From NCBI RefSeq assembly GCF_004339725.1, contig NZ_SMGK01000003.1, forward strand, positions 62,001-126,000: a stretch of 64,000 bases of DNA. The letters are read 5' to 3'. Positions 41,571 through 49,366 of this stretch are shown in pieces. Both the position numbers and the translations under genes were made by a program. The DNA is from Acidipila rosea (lineage in GTDB: Bacteria > Acidobacteriota > Terriglobia > Terriglobales > Acidobacteriaceae). Positions within the stretch are counted from its first letter, which is position 1; every line of letters begins with the position of its first letter. The notes under the pieces were generated by a model that worked only from the letters and a program-made list of their open reading frames with translations, did no database searches and was not told where the DNA came from.

Positions 41571-42307
41571 ATGGGCCGCGACCGCGCATCGCGATTCCTG
41601 AGCCGAACTCCCTCGATGTTGGCTATAGTGAGCGTACGTGGCCTCAGTATGCGGCAGCGATCGAGAGCAGCGGGGGAACGGCCATCAAGGTGCCGCTGGG
41701 GTTGGCGCCAGCGCAGGCGGCTGAATTGATCGCCTCCTGCGCTGGGTTCCTTTTGCCTGGTAGCTCCGCTGACATTGACCCGCAGAAGTATGGCCAGCCA
41801 GCCGATCCTGCCTCCGCGCCTCCTGATCCACGGCGGGAGGCACTTGATGAGCTTCTCCTCCAGGATGCGTTCAACCTCGGCAAGCCAATTTTTGGGATTT
41901 GCTACGGGCATCAATCCTTGAACGTATGGAAAGGTGGACCCCTGATCCAGAACCTTACTACCTGCGTTGACCACCAGCCGGGCAACTCGATTAGCGAGGC
42001 GCACAGCATCACCTCTCCCCCTGCCAGCTCTCTGCTCGCCTCGCTAGCCCCTGGCGGGGGGGTAGTTAACAGCAGCCATCATCAGGCTGTACGGGTTGCC
42101 GGGGATTCATTGAGGGTTACGGCCCGCTCTGCTGAGGACAACGTGATTGAGGCGGTTGAGGGCGGTTCAGATCAATTCGTGATCGGGGTACAGTGGCACC
42201 CCGAGAGAACGTACGATAACCCTCTCTCTCGCGGCCTCTTTGACTCGTTTATTGAGGCAGCCCGCAAGTGGACACCGCGCGTCTCCAATGGGGCTTATCC
42301 CAGGTGA
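41567..42307 (+). CDS. Class C26 gamma-glutamyl hydrolase-like protein (PuuD type)
   Basis: 246 residues, glutamine-amidotransferase fold. Nucleophile Cys in PIFGICYGHQSLNVW (about 110). His-Glu of the triad in GVQWHPERTYDN near residue 208. Blocks GFLLPGSSADIDPQKYG and VNSSHHQAV match peptidase C26. Possible substrates are gamma-glutamyl amines or folate polyglutamates. The position directly after folC-plsC makes a folate link tempting, but that is inference. Overlaps plsC and rsmG by four bases each. Confidence 0.9.
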   Translation: MNGPRPRIAIPEPNSLDVGYSERTWPQYAAAIESSGGTAIKVPLGLAPAQAAELIASCAGFLLPGSSADIDPQKYGQPADPASAPPDPRREALDELLLQDAFNLGKPIFGICYGHQSLNVWKGGPLIQNLTTCVDHQPGNSISEAHSITSPPASSLLASLAPGGGVVNSSHHQAVRVAGDSLRVTARSAEDNVIEAVEGGSDQFVIGVQWHPERTYDNPLSRGLFDSFIEAARKWTPRVSNGAYPR

Positions 42308-42933
42308 CTTCCTCAGACATTCAAGAGGCGCTAGCAGAGGCGGGTCTTCAACCACTATCGACGTCGTCGTTAGACTCCCTGAAGGTTTATCTCGACCTGC
42401 TGCTCAAATGGAATTCGCGTCTGAACCTGACGGCTATTCGGGAACCGGAGGCGATCGTAAGGCGGCATTTTATCGAGTCTTTGGTTGGCGCTGAGCGTTT
42501 ACCCCAAGGCATCAAAACGCTGCTTGATTTCGGTTCAGGCGCGGGCTTTCCGGGAATCCCTATCGCAATCCGTAGACCTGAGATTACAGTCACGCTCGGG
42601 GAATCTCAGGCGAAGAAGTCAGCCTTTCTCCGGGAGGCCGGTCGAGCGCTGGGTATTCCTGTTGAGGTCTATGACGGACGCATTGAGTTCATGCCGGAGA
42701 CACGGCAGTTTGGCGCCGTGGCTTTGCGCGCCGTAGATCGCATGGAAGAGGCGTGCGTGGAGGCACTCCGGAGAGTCGAAACTGGCGGCTGGCTGGTTCT
42801 CTTCGCAACCCGCCCGAGCGTACCCCGACTGATTGCGCCACTCAAGGGTATTGCGTGGCGCAGCCCGGTGGTATTCGCAGGAACCGTGGAGGAGATCATC
42901 CTCGTGGGTCGCAAACTCGCACCATTGGAGTAG
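42304..42933 (+). CDS. rsmG: 16S rRNA (guanine527-N7)-methyltransferase
   Basis: 209 residues. SAM-binding Rossmann fold with LLDFGSGAGFPGIPIAI (about 68-84), then LGESQAKKSAFLREA and GAVALRAVDRMEEA. N-terminal helix block LLLKWNSRLNLTAIREPE is typical of RsmG/GidB. GTG start overlaps the previous stop (GTGA); a GTG 12 codons upstream is possible but would overlap more. rsmG next to parAB is a frequent origin-proximal order. Confidence 0.95.
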   Translation: MTSSDIQEALAEAGLQPLSTSSLDSLKVYLDLLLKWNSRLNLTAIREPEAIVRRHFIESLVGAERLPQGIKTLLDFGSGAGFPGIPIAIRRPEITVTLGESQAKKSAFLREAGRALGIPVEVYDGRIEFMPETRQFGAVALRAVDRMEEACVEALRRVETGGWLVLFATRPSVPRLIAPLKGIAWRSPVVFAGTVEEIILVGRKLAPLE

Positions 42934-42954
42934 ATTCTCTCGCCGAGTGAGGAG

Positions 42955-42970
42955 TGTTCCACGTGGAACA
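42955..42970. promoter_or_regulatory. parS centromere site 1
   Basis: TGTTCCACGTGGAACA, a perfect 16-base palindrome that matches the widely conserved ParB-binding parS sequence (TGTTNCACGTGNAACA). It lies between rsmG and parA. Confidence 0.96.
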
Positions 42971-42999
42971 CTTGTGAAGAACGGCGAATCCTGGTTCCA

Positions 43000-43015
43000 T
43001 GTTCCACGTGGAACA
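43000..43015. promoter_or_regulatory. parS centromere site 2
   Basis: A second, identical TGTTCCACGTGGAACA, 45 bases after the first. Loading of ParB here would lie directly in front of parA, so it may also influence parAB transcription. Confidence 0.96.
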
Positions 43016-43063
43016 CTCCTCAAATTGCATTCATGCAGCTGAACCTTTACTCTCAGAATCGAC

Positions 43064-43912
43064 ATGGGTAAGGTCTTAGCAGTAGTCAATCAAAAAGGCG
43101 GCGTAGGGAAAACCACTACTGCCATCAATCTCTCCGCAGCTTTAGCCCTAGAGGGGCTCAAAACCCTTCTCATCGATTGCGACCCGCAAGCCAACTCCAC
43201 GGGTGGATATGGGATTCCCCGGGACGAGCAGCAACTCTCCACCTATGACATTCTTGTTGGAGAGGCAGGAATTGCTGACGCCATCCAGCCAACTGAGATT
43301 GAAACGCTCAAACTCGTCCCCTCCAGCAAAAATCTAATCGGCGCAAATGTGGAGCTCATCGAACAGGAAGGGCGGGCCCATAAATTACGAAATGCTATCG
43401 AAAAGATCCGGGCAGAGTATGACTTTATCATCCTTGACTGTCCACCGGCCCTTGACCTACTAACCTTGAACGCCTTAGTAGCTGCCGATCGTCTCGTCGT
43501 CCCTATGCAGGCTGAATACTTCGCCCTAGAAGGCGTTAGTGAACTCATGCAAACGCTCGAAAGAGTGAAATCAGGACTGAATGCGGATCTCGATATAGAA
43601 GGTGTGCTCCTGACGATGTATGACGACCGGACCAATCTGGCGCAGCAGGTTACAGAGAATCTCCGCGAGTACTTCAAGGATAAGCTGCTCAAAACTACAA
43701 TTCCCAGGAATATTCGCCTGGCGGAAGCGCCTAGCTACGGAAAACCCGTGATGCTTTACGATCCAAAATCCCGCGGCGCAGAAGCCTACCGAGACCTGGG
43801 CGACGAGATCCTTGCGAGAAATAATATCGAAAGCCCTAAAGCCAAAGAGCGGAAGTCTGCTGCCAGTCGGCGTGGAACCGCAAAAGTTCGATTCTGGCCT
43901 TATTCCGAATAG
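43064..43912 (+). CDS. parA: Chromosome-partitioning ATPase ParA (Soj)
   Basis: 282 residues. Deviant Walker [20 protein letters not shown] (about 9-27) with the signature lysine, Walker A' [10 protein letters not shown], Walker [19 protein letters not shown] (about 127). Acts with ParB and parS in origin segregation. The C-terminal extension after about residue 255 is basic and variable ([16 protein letters not shown]). It lies downstream of both parS sites and 15 bases before parB. Confidence 0.96.
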   Translation: MGKVLAVVNQKGGVGKTTTAINLSAALALEGLKTLLIDCDPQANSTGGYGIPRDEQQLSTYDILVGEAGIADAIQPTEIETLKLVPSSKNLIGANVELIEQEGRAHKLRNAIEKIRAEYDFIILDCPPALDLLTLNALVAADRLVVPMQAEYFALEGVSELMQTLERVKSGLNADLDIEGVLLTMYDDRTNLAQQVTENLREYFKDKLLKTTIPRNIRLAEAPSYGKPVMLYDPKSRGAEAYRDLGDEILARNNIESPKAKERKSAASRRGTAKVRFWPYSE

Positions 43913-43927
43913 GAGAAGAGAAGATCC

Positions 43928-44830
43928 ATGAACAGTCAGGAAACCCCTAAGCGTCGCGCCCTGGGCAAAGGACTCGATTCCCTATTGCCTCGCGCCCAGG
44001 CACCCGCGACTCCTGCGCCAACGGTTGAAGCGACAGGCAGGCCTCTCGAAATCCCCGTAGGTCAGATCGATGCCAACCCTTATCAAACGCGGGCTAGTGT
44101 CAATGAGGAAAAACTTAAGGAACTAGCGGCTTCCATCGCCGCTACCGGAGTCGTACAGCCAATTGTGGTCCGTCCCACAGCCAATGGCAGGTATCAACTC
44201 ATCGCGGGAGAACGGCGCTGGCTCGCCTCCAAAAGTATCGGCAAAGAAACCATTCCAGCTGTTGTTCGCCAGGCTTCCAATGAACAATCCATGGAGATGA
44301 CGATCGTTGAGAACCTGCAGCGAGCGGATTTGAACCCTATGGAACAGGCGCGCGCTTATGGACGGCTCGCTCAGGAGTTCAAGTTTACACAGGAACAGAT
44401 GGCCCAGCGGACCGGGAAGGATCGAGCTTCCGTGGCAAATTTCCTCCGTCTTCTCAGACTACCGATGGAAGTGCAGGCCAAAGTGGAGGCAGGGGAACTA
44501 AGTTTTGGCCATGCGCGCGCGCTTTTAGCATTGGAAAACCCAGAAACAATCCTGATGGCTGCTCGCAAAGTGGGAGTTCTGTCATTATCCGTTCGGCAGA
44601 CGGAAAGCTATGTACAGGGACTCCTTCATCCTGAAACCAAGGCAAAAGGGGAACAAAAGGCGATAATCGACCCTCTCGACCCTAATGTGCGGGAAGCGCG
44701 GGATCGCCTGCAGCGCTCTCTCGGCCTTAAGGTCAAGATTGAAGACAAGAATGGTCGGGGCAGAGTAGTGATTGAGTACTCCAACCTGGAAGACTTCGAC
44801 ACGCTTGTGGAAATGCTCGATAGAAATTGA
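43928..44830 (+). CDS. parB: Chromosome-partitioning protein ParB (Spo0J)
   Basis: 300 residues. N-terminal CTPase domain with GERRWLAS (the GERRxRA-type box, about 96) and MTIVENLQRADLNPMEQA. The helix-turn-helix follows (FTQEQMAQRTGKDRASVANFLRLL, about 155-178), and a C-terminal dimerisation segment ends VIEYSNLEDFDTLVEMLDRN. Begins with the usual ALGKGLDSLLP. Binds the two parS sites upstream of parA. Ends in a strong terminator. Confidence 0.97.
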   Translation: MNSQETPKRRALGKGLDSLLPRAQAPATPAPTVEATGRPLEIPVGQIDANPYQTRASVNEEKLKELAASIAATGVVQPIVVRPTANGRYQLIAGERRWLASKSIGKETIPAVVRQASNEQSMEMTIVENLQRADLNPMEQARAYGRLAQEFKFTQEQMAQRTGKDRASVANFLRLLRLPMEVQAKVEAGELSFGHARALLALENPETILMAARKVGVLSLSVRQTESYVQGLLHPETKAKGEQKAIIDPLDPNVREARDRLQRSLGLKVKIEDKNGRGRVVIEYSNLEDFDTLVEMLDRN

Positions 44831-44848
44831 AAAAGTGAGAACCCGAAC

Positions 44849-44893
44849 AAAAGCCTGCTGATCTGGTTATCAAGATCAGCAGGCTTTTCTATT
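44849..44893 (+). terminator. Intrinsic terminator after parB
   Basis: A 16-bp perfect stem (AAAAGCCTGCTGATCT and its complement) with an eight-base loop is followed by CTATTTC and lies about 20 bases after the parB stop. The stem's own TTTT supplies the T-run. Confidence 0.92.
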
Positions 44894-45546
44894 TCAGGGT
44901 TCCTGTTCGAATCTGCCACTCACCTCTGTAAGGTACTCCACATCTTCCACAGGCAACTGCAGACCTAATACTCGGACGTCTTTATAGAACTCAATCTTTG
45001 GCCAGCCGACCCTCAACAAACGGCAGAGGTTGGCCTGTGGAAAGCGTGGAGAAGGCGTCCGATGTTTAAAACAGGTACACCTATGGACCGCTTTAATACT
45101 GTACGGGGACTCCTTTTCCACGCTGTCTCCGCATTTTTCCTTCACACGGCGAATCCGGGCCTGTGTGTAACAAGGAGAAAGTGGAGCGGCTGGCGAGCTT
45201 TCCACCATGTCTTCCTTGTTTTGCCACTCCGCCTGAACCTGTTTTCTAAATCAGGACACACTATGAACCGAGCCTCTGATGCGGTTATGGTCCAACTTTC
45301 CACTTTTCCGAGCCGAACTGTTACTGCTGCTGTCTATCTATAAGACTGGATTGATTAACAGCAGTAGCAGCACGGGCGTCGTCGGACCATGGCCGGGCCT
45401 GAATTACTCTCGGCGCGTTCTCCACGCTACGACCACAATTTCCGCAATCGATTTGTCTCTAGAATGAGGGAAAGCGCACTCTTCTCTTCGCCGAAACGAC
45501 GCGGTGGTGTAAAGTGTGGCCAACACTCGTATGCAGGAGCAGTCAG
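44894..45546. other. Candidate replication origin (oriC) between parB and dnaN
   Basis: About 650 bases without a convincing gene. DnaA-box-like TTTCCAC motifs occur on both strands: 44943 (TCTTCCACA), 45036 (TGTGGAAAG, reverse), 45114 (TTTTCCACG), 45178 (AAAGTGGAG, reverse), 45198 (CTTTCCACC), 45296 (CTTTCCACT), 45418 (TTCTCCACG) and 45511 (AAAGTGTGG, reverse). An imperfect 14-bp stem lies at 45320-45333 / 45358-45371 around an AT-richer loop. The rsmG-parS-parA-parB-dnaN context supports an origin. No perfect TTATCCACA box is present, so this is a prediction. Confidence 0.45.
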
Positions 45547-46719
45547 ATGCCGGAGCTGGGACTGGAACAGGAAAAGCCTATTGTGCAGGGGGCGTCGATG
45601 GAGATAACGGTCAGCCGCCAGGAGTTGCTGCATGAGTTGACGGCCGCGCAGAGCGTAGTCGAACGCAAGACCACCATCCCGATTCTGTCGAATTTCCTGC
45701 TGGAGGCGGACGAGGGTGGTCTGACCATTGCCGCGACCGATCTCGATCAGAGCATGAAGACATCCTGCGTGGCCAAAGTAAAGAAGCCGGGCTCATGCAC
45801 CATTCCTGCCCGTAAGCTTTACGATTACATCAAACTGCTCGCCGATGGTGATATCTCGATCAAGTTGATGGATAACCACTGGGTGCAGATCCGGTCGGGG
45901 CGCTCAAATACAAAGATGGTTGGCATGGCGCGGGCGAACTTTCCGCAATTGCCTGAGTTTCCTTCGACGAGTGTGACTGCGCTTCCTGCAGCATCGCTCA
46001 AGAGCATGATCTCAAAGACGATCTTTGCAATTTCGAACGAAGAGTCGCGCTATACGCTGAATGGAGCATTGCTGATACTCAAGGCTGAATCGATGGCCAT
46101 GGTTGCAACCGATGGGCATCGACTCTCCCTGGTGGAGAAGCATGGGGAGAATTTCCCCGGGATAACGGGCGAGAAGAAGACGCTCATTCCGCGGAAAGCT
46201 CTGGCGGAACTGCAGTCCCTTCTTTCGAACACCGATGTACCGATCGTCGAGTTTGCCGATGATGAAAATACGCTCTACTTCAGGATTGGACATCGGACGT
46301 TGACCAGCCGCAAACTGACCGGGCAGTTTCCGAACTATGAGGCAGTGATGCCACGCGACAATAATAAGTTTGTCGTGGTGAAGAGCGAAGAACTTGGAGG
46401 CTCCATCCAGCGTGTCGCGCAGTTTGCGGATGAGCGTTCCGGAGCGATTCGTATGAGGCTCGAACAAAATGAGCTTAAAATCTCTTCCTCCTCTACGGAT
46501 GCCGGCGAATCAGAAGATACAATCGAGACACCGTATAGCTTCGATCCAATTATGGTGGGCTTCAACTCAAGTTATATGCTCGATTTCCTTAAGGCAATCG
46601 GCAACACGGGCGAAGTTAGGCTGGAGTTCAAAGACGCTCAATCCGCAGGTCAGATGCGTCCCGAGGACGGCACAGAAGAATTCAAGTACCGCTATATCAT
46701 CATGCCGATGAGGATCTGA
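45547..46719 (+). CDS. dnaN: DNA polymerase III beta sliding clamp
   Basis: About 390 residues. Ring-shaped clamp for polymerase III. The core begins MEITVSRQELLHELTAAQSVVERKTTIPILSNFLLEA in outline. Three clamp domains are seen, with FAISNEESRYTLNGALLIL, MVATDGHRLSLVEK (about 205) and the C-terminal YIIMPMRI typical of DnaN. The ATG at 45547 has AGGAG eight bases upstream and adds 17 residues; the ATG at 45598 also has a good AGGGGG and gives the classical N-terminus, so the start is open between these two. dnaA is not in the window. Confidence 0.95.
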   Translation: MPELGLEQEKPIVQGASMEITVSRQELLHELTAAQSVVERKTTIPILSNFLLEADEGGLTIAATDLDQSMKTSCVAKVKKPGSCTIPARKLYDYIKLLADGDISIKLMDNHWVQIRSGRSNTKMVGMARANFPQLPEFPSTSVTALPAASLKSMISKTIFAISNEESRYTLNGALLILKAESMAMVATDGHRLSLVEKHGENFPGITGEKKTLIPRKALAELQSLLSNTDVPIVEFADDENTLYFRIGHRTLTSRKLTGQFPNYEAVMPRDNNKFVVVKSEELGGSIQRVAQFADERSGAIRMRLEQNELKISSSSTDAGESEDTIETPYSFDPIMVGFNSSYMLDFLKAIGNTGEVRLEFKDAQSAGQMRPEDGTEEFKYRYIIMPMRI

Positions 46720-46744
46720 CGCACCGAAGTAGAAAGTTTGTGAG

Positions 46745-46790
46745 ATAGCCCGTAAGGTGGCAAGCAGCCATTTTACGGGCTATTTGCTTT
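46745..46790 (+). terminator. Intrinsic terminator after dnaN
   Basis: ATAGCCCGTAA (46745-46755) pairs with TTACGGGCTAT (46773-46783), and the loop holds a second small stem (TGGC/GCCA). TTTGCTTTTG follows. It lies 26 bases after the dnaN stop. Confidence 0.88.
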
Positions 46791-46825
46791 TGTAAATGCA
46801 GGGGCGAGGCACGAGATCTTAGCTT

Positions 46826-47260
46826 CTAAGCAGAGATAGCGACAAGGTCTTTGAGGAGTGGAGTAGACGCTACCTCGGCCAGTGTGAAGTTATTCATCCT
46901 GGTAAAGAAGGCAGCATAGCCTTCATCTAATGCATTCTTCAGCAGACAGTTGCCGCGAAGGGGACATGGCTGCGTAAAGCAGTCGATTACGGCATGTTCA
47001 GGCTCGGTACTACGCAGCACGTCTCCGATGCGAATCGACTCGGGCGAACGGGCCAGGCGTAACCCGCCACGTTCTCCCTTAGTGGTGATAATCCATCCTT
47101 GCTGACCAAGGCGATGAACTACTTTCACCATATGCGCATATGGCACATTGAACAGCGTCGAAACAGCACGAGCCGTGACCATGGCATCCATGGGCTCCTC
47201 ACGGCTCGCCAGATACATCAAGGTACGCAAACTTAAGTCAGAAAAACGTGTGAGTTGCAT
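46826..47260 (-). CDS. nsrR: Rrf2-family regulator, NsrR-like (nitric oxide sensor)
   Basis: 144 residues. Winged-helix N-terminus (MQLTRFSDLSLRTLMYLA, then STLFNVPYAHMVKVVHRLGQQG and TTKGERGGLRLARSPESI). The cysteines DCFTQPCPLRGNC are spaced C-x4-C-x5-C as in E. coli NsrR, which binds an NO-sensitive Fe-S cluster. It lies 28 bases downstream of hmp in the same direction, so it is likely co-transcribed and represses the shared promoter, where an NsrR-like palindrome lies. Start set at MQLTRFSD, the family N-terminus. Confidence 0.9.
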   Translation of the reverse strand: MQLTRFSDLSLRTLMYLASREEPMDAMVTARAVSTLFNVPYAHMVKVVHRLGQQGWIITTKGERGGLRLARSPESIRIGDVLRSTEPEHAVIDCFTQPCPLRGNCLLKNALDEGYAAFFTRMNNFTLAEVASTPLLKDLVAISA

Positions 47261-47288
47261 AGTGCCGGCAACATCCTTCCAGATAGTG

Positions 47289-48527
47289 TCACGCCCGTGC
47301 AATGGCAGTAGCAAAGGAGGGATCGGGTGCGAACACTTCACTATATCTCCTGTGGAGTGGTACGCCTAAGTGGTCTAGAATACCCTCCACTGCACTCATG
47401 AAGCCGAGCGGACCGCAGTAGTAGAATTCTGCTTCACCCGCAGGCAGATGTGGGCGAAGAGACTCCAGAGTTAGACGGCCAATCTCGTCGTAATGCAGGC
47501 CCTGGATATCTTCAGGCTTTGTCTTCTCGTAGTAGACAACACTCTTTACATTGTTCCTGTTCTTCTCCAACTCTCGCATCTCATCTGCAAATGCATGCTG
47601 ATCGCGACCTGCAGTCGCATGGACGAAGATGACCGGACGCTTGCCCTCCTGGGCCAGATGCTGAAGCATGCAGATGGCTGGCGTGATGCCAACGCCGCCG
47701 CTCAACAGCACGAGGGGATCAGTCCTAAGCTCATCAAGCACGAAATTGCCAGCAGGCATGCTTACCTGCACGACATCGCCTACATTCACATCGTCATGCA
47801 GGTGATTGGATATTTGCCCATGCGGGGTACCCTCAGCGAAGCCCGGCGCTGTTTCCCGCTTGACGCTGATCCGGTAAAACTCCCTGGTGGGGAGATGCGA
47901 CAGGCTGTACTGGCGTATCTGGTCATACTGTGATCCCGGCACCCGCGCTTTGACACCGAGATATTGTCCAGGTTTGAAGAGCGGTAAGGGCTTGCCATCG
48001 GATGGCGCCAGATAGAAGGAGCAAATGCCTTCGCTCTCCCGCTCCTTGCGTAGCACGGTAAATGGTTTGTAGCCCCTCCATCCACCGTCAGACGCTGCAC
48101 CCTCCGCATAAATGCCTTCTTCTTTATCGATCATGATCTGAGCGAGCTGCCCATAAGCCGCCGCCCATGCTTCGAGTATCTCCGGAGTTGCGGCCTCGCC
48201 CAGCACTGTGCGGATCGCTTTCAGCAGATGCTCGCCGACGACGGGATAATGTTCAGGAAGGACCTGCAGGCTCACATGCTTGTGAGCAATGAGGTTAACC
48301 ATGCCGCCAAGTTGATCCAACTGGTCGATATGTGCCGCGTACGCAAGAATGGACGCAGCAAGACTGCGTGCCTGTCCACCATCCCGCTGATTGACTGGAT
48401 TGAATAAATTCAATAGCTCTGGATGTGCTTCAAAAAGCTGCTGATAGAAGACTCGCGTAATTGCCTCGCCATTTTCCTGCAGCACCGGCACCGTCGCCCT
48501 AATGATTTCCTTGTGTTTCTCCAGCAT
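47289..48527 (-). CDS. hmp: Flavohaemoglobin, nitric oxide dioxygenase
   Basis: 412 residues. N-terminal globin domain (about 1-140) with the proximal haem histidine in NLIAHKHVSLQVLPEHYPVVGEHLL in outline (His about 85) and catalytic Tyr/Gln in the distal pocket (FYQQL region). FAD-binding domain with RQYSLS (about 205). NAD-binding domain with LLSGGVGITPAICMLQ (about 270) and FYYCGPLGFM. Converts NO and O2 to nitrate. AGGAGG lies five bases before the ATG. First gene of hmp-nsrR. Confidence 0.97.
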   Translation of the reverse strand: MLEKHKEIIRATVPVLQENGEAITRVFYQQLFEAHPELLNLFNPVNQRDGGQARSLAASILAYAAHIDQLDQLGGMVNLIAHKHVSLQVLPEHYPVVGEHLLKAIRTVLGEAATPEILEAWAAAYGQLAQIMIDKEEGIYAEGAASDGGWRGYKPFTVLRKERESEGICSFYLAPSDGKPLPLFKPGQYLGVKARVPGSQYDQIRQYSLSHLPTREFYRISVKRETAPGFAEGTPHGQISNHLHDDVNVGDVVQVSMPAGNFVLDELRTDPLVLLSGGVGITPAICMLQHLAQEGKRPVIFVHATAGRDQHAFADEMRELEKNRNNVKSVVYYEKTKPEDIQGLHYDEIGRLTLESLRPHLPAGEAEFYYCGPLGFMSAVEGILDHLGVPLHRRYSEVFAPDPSFATAIARA

Positions 48528-48536
48528 GTATTCCTC

Positions 48537-48577
48537 CTGTACATGAATATACATTTGAAATATATATTCATGTACAG
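48537..48577 (-). promoter_or_regulatory. NsrR-like operator within a 41-base palindrome upstream of hmp
   Basis: CTGTACATGAATATA (48537-48551) and its exact complement (48563-48577) flank an 11-base centre. Inside, AATATACATTT-G-AAATATATATT (48546-48568) has the 11-1-11 layout of NsrR sites, with one mismatch between arms. It ends at the hmp Shine-Dalgarno, so bound repressor would block transcription start or elongation at the promoter. Confidence 0.8.
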
Positions 48578-48740
48578 GGTAATTTTTTGCCCTGTGCTGC
48601 CCGGGAATGAGATTTTTCCGTAATTGGGCGAACGAGGTCTGAAGCGAAGGCGTGATGTTCGCGATGAATGAAAGATCGGGAGAACTACGCCATTCTTCCG
48701 CTTGCCAGGTGTGAGAGAAGTGAAGGGCTAGGCTGGTAAA

Positions 48741-48817
48741 TGGTGGGCGAGGCGGGAATCGAACCCACAACCCCCGGCTTAGAAGGCCGGTGCTCTATCC
48801 GATTGAGCTACTCGCCC
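48741..48817 (-). tRNA. tRNA-Arg (anticodon TCT)
   Basis: Full cloverleaf with encoded CCA: acceptor GGGCGAG/CTCGCCC, D-arm GCTC...GAGC, anticodon stem CCGGC/GCCGG with loop CTTCTAA (TCT reads AGA), T-arm GTGGG-TTCGATT-CCCGC with one G-U pair. The 5' end overlaps the end of the upstream coding sequence by ten bases. Confidence 0.97.
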
Positions 48818-49365
48818 GTGGAACCAGTCCTTATTGTAGCGTCTGAGGCAGCTTCAAGCACCGTCTGCCAGATGGGGATAACGGACTGCGAATCGCTGCC
48901 GCAAGCTGCCGCATAGAGTGTCATACCAAAGCCATCGGCGCCCTCGTAGCTTGCTGCCCGCAGAACTAGATCAACGCGCGCCTGCCGGATCGCTCGTGAA
49001 CGCAGCTCCGCCACTAGGCGTGCGGCCCACTTCTCATGCCACTGAAATGAGCTGAAGCACGCAGGCTGCAGTGTAATGACGTCAATATAGCTGGCGAGGC
49101 CGGCCGTGCAGGAAGTGTGGCCGGCCTCGAATTCGAAGGGGTCGATTTCTTCCGGCCCCAGCGGCCATACGTCACACTTCGAGGTAAGCAGAGGAGAGGC
49201 GGCTGAGTTCATATGCTGGAGAATGTGAATCAGCGCGGGATAAGCCGCCGCTTCTGGTAGGTGGCTGGCAGCGCCAAGCTCTACGCGTAGATTGCGAAAC
49301 CCCTCCCACGGAACCACGATGGAGGGAAGATCGGAACCTATTTCTACGGCCCAGTCAGCTTCCAC
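48808..49365 (-). CDS. Hypothetical protein whose stop codon lies inside the tRNA-Arg gene
   Basis: About 185 residues from a GTG one base after the upstream hydrolase stop (TAG-C-GTG), so it is coupled to that gene. No family is recognised. The sequence is of ordinary globular type with several cysteines and histidines scattered (for example PLLTSKCDVWPLGPEEIDPF, then EAGHTSCTAGLASYIDVI). The stop TAG is formed by the tRNA's GAGTAG (acceptor/D-arm junction). Readthrough into the tRNA by ten bases is seen directly. A longer upstream start would overlap the hydrolase gene out of frame and is unlikely. Confidence 0.65.
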   Translation of the reverse strand: MEADWAVEIGSDLPSIVVPWEGFRNLRVELGAASHLPEAAAYPALIHILQHMNSAASPLLTSKCDVWPLGPEEIDPFEFEAGHTSCTAGLASYIDVITLQPACFSSFQWHEKWAARLVAELRSRAIRQARVDLVLRAASYEGADGFGMTLYAAACGSDSQSVIPIWQTVLEAASDATIRTGSTGE

Positions 49366-49366
49366 G

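Noticed and set aside
45062..45343. 93-codon open frame in the parB-dnaN gap
   Set aside because: No ribosome-binding site, odd composition, and it overlaps the origin-like motifs. More likely non-coding.
48741..48817. tRNA-Arg considered as an integration site
   Set aside because: No integrase gene and no repeat of the tRNA 3' end were noticed within the window.
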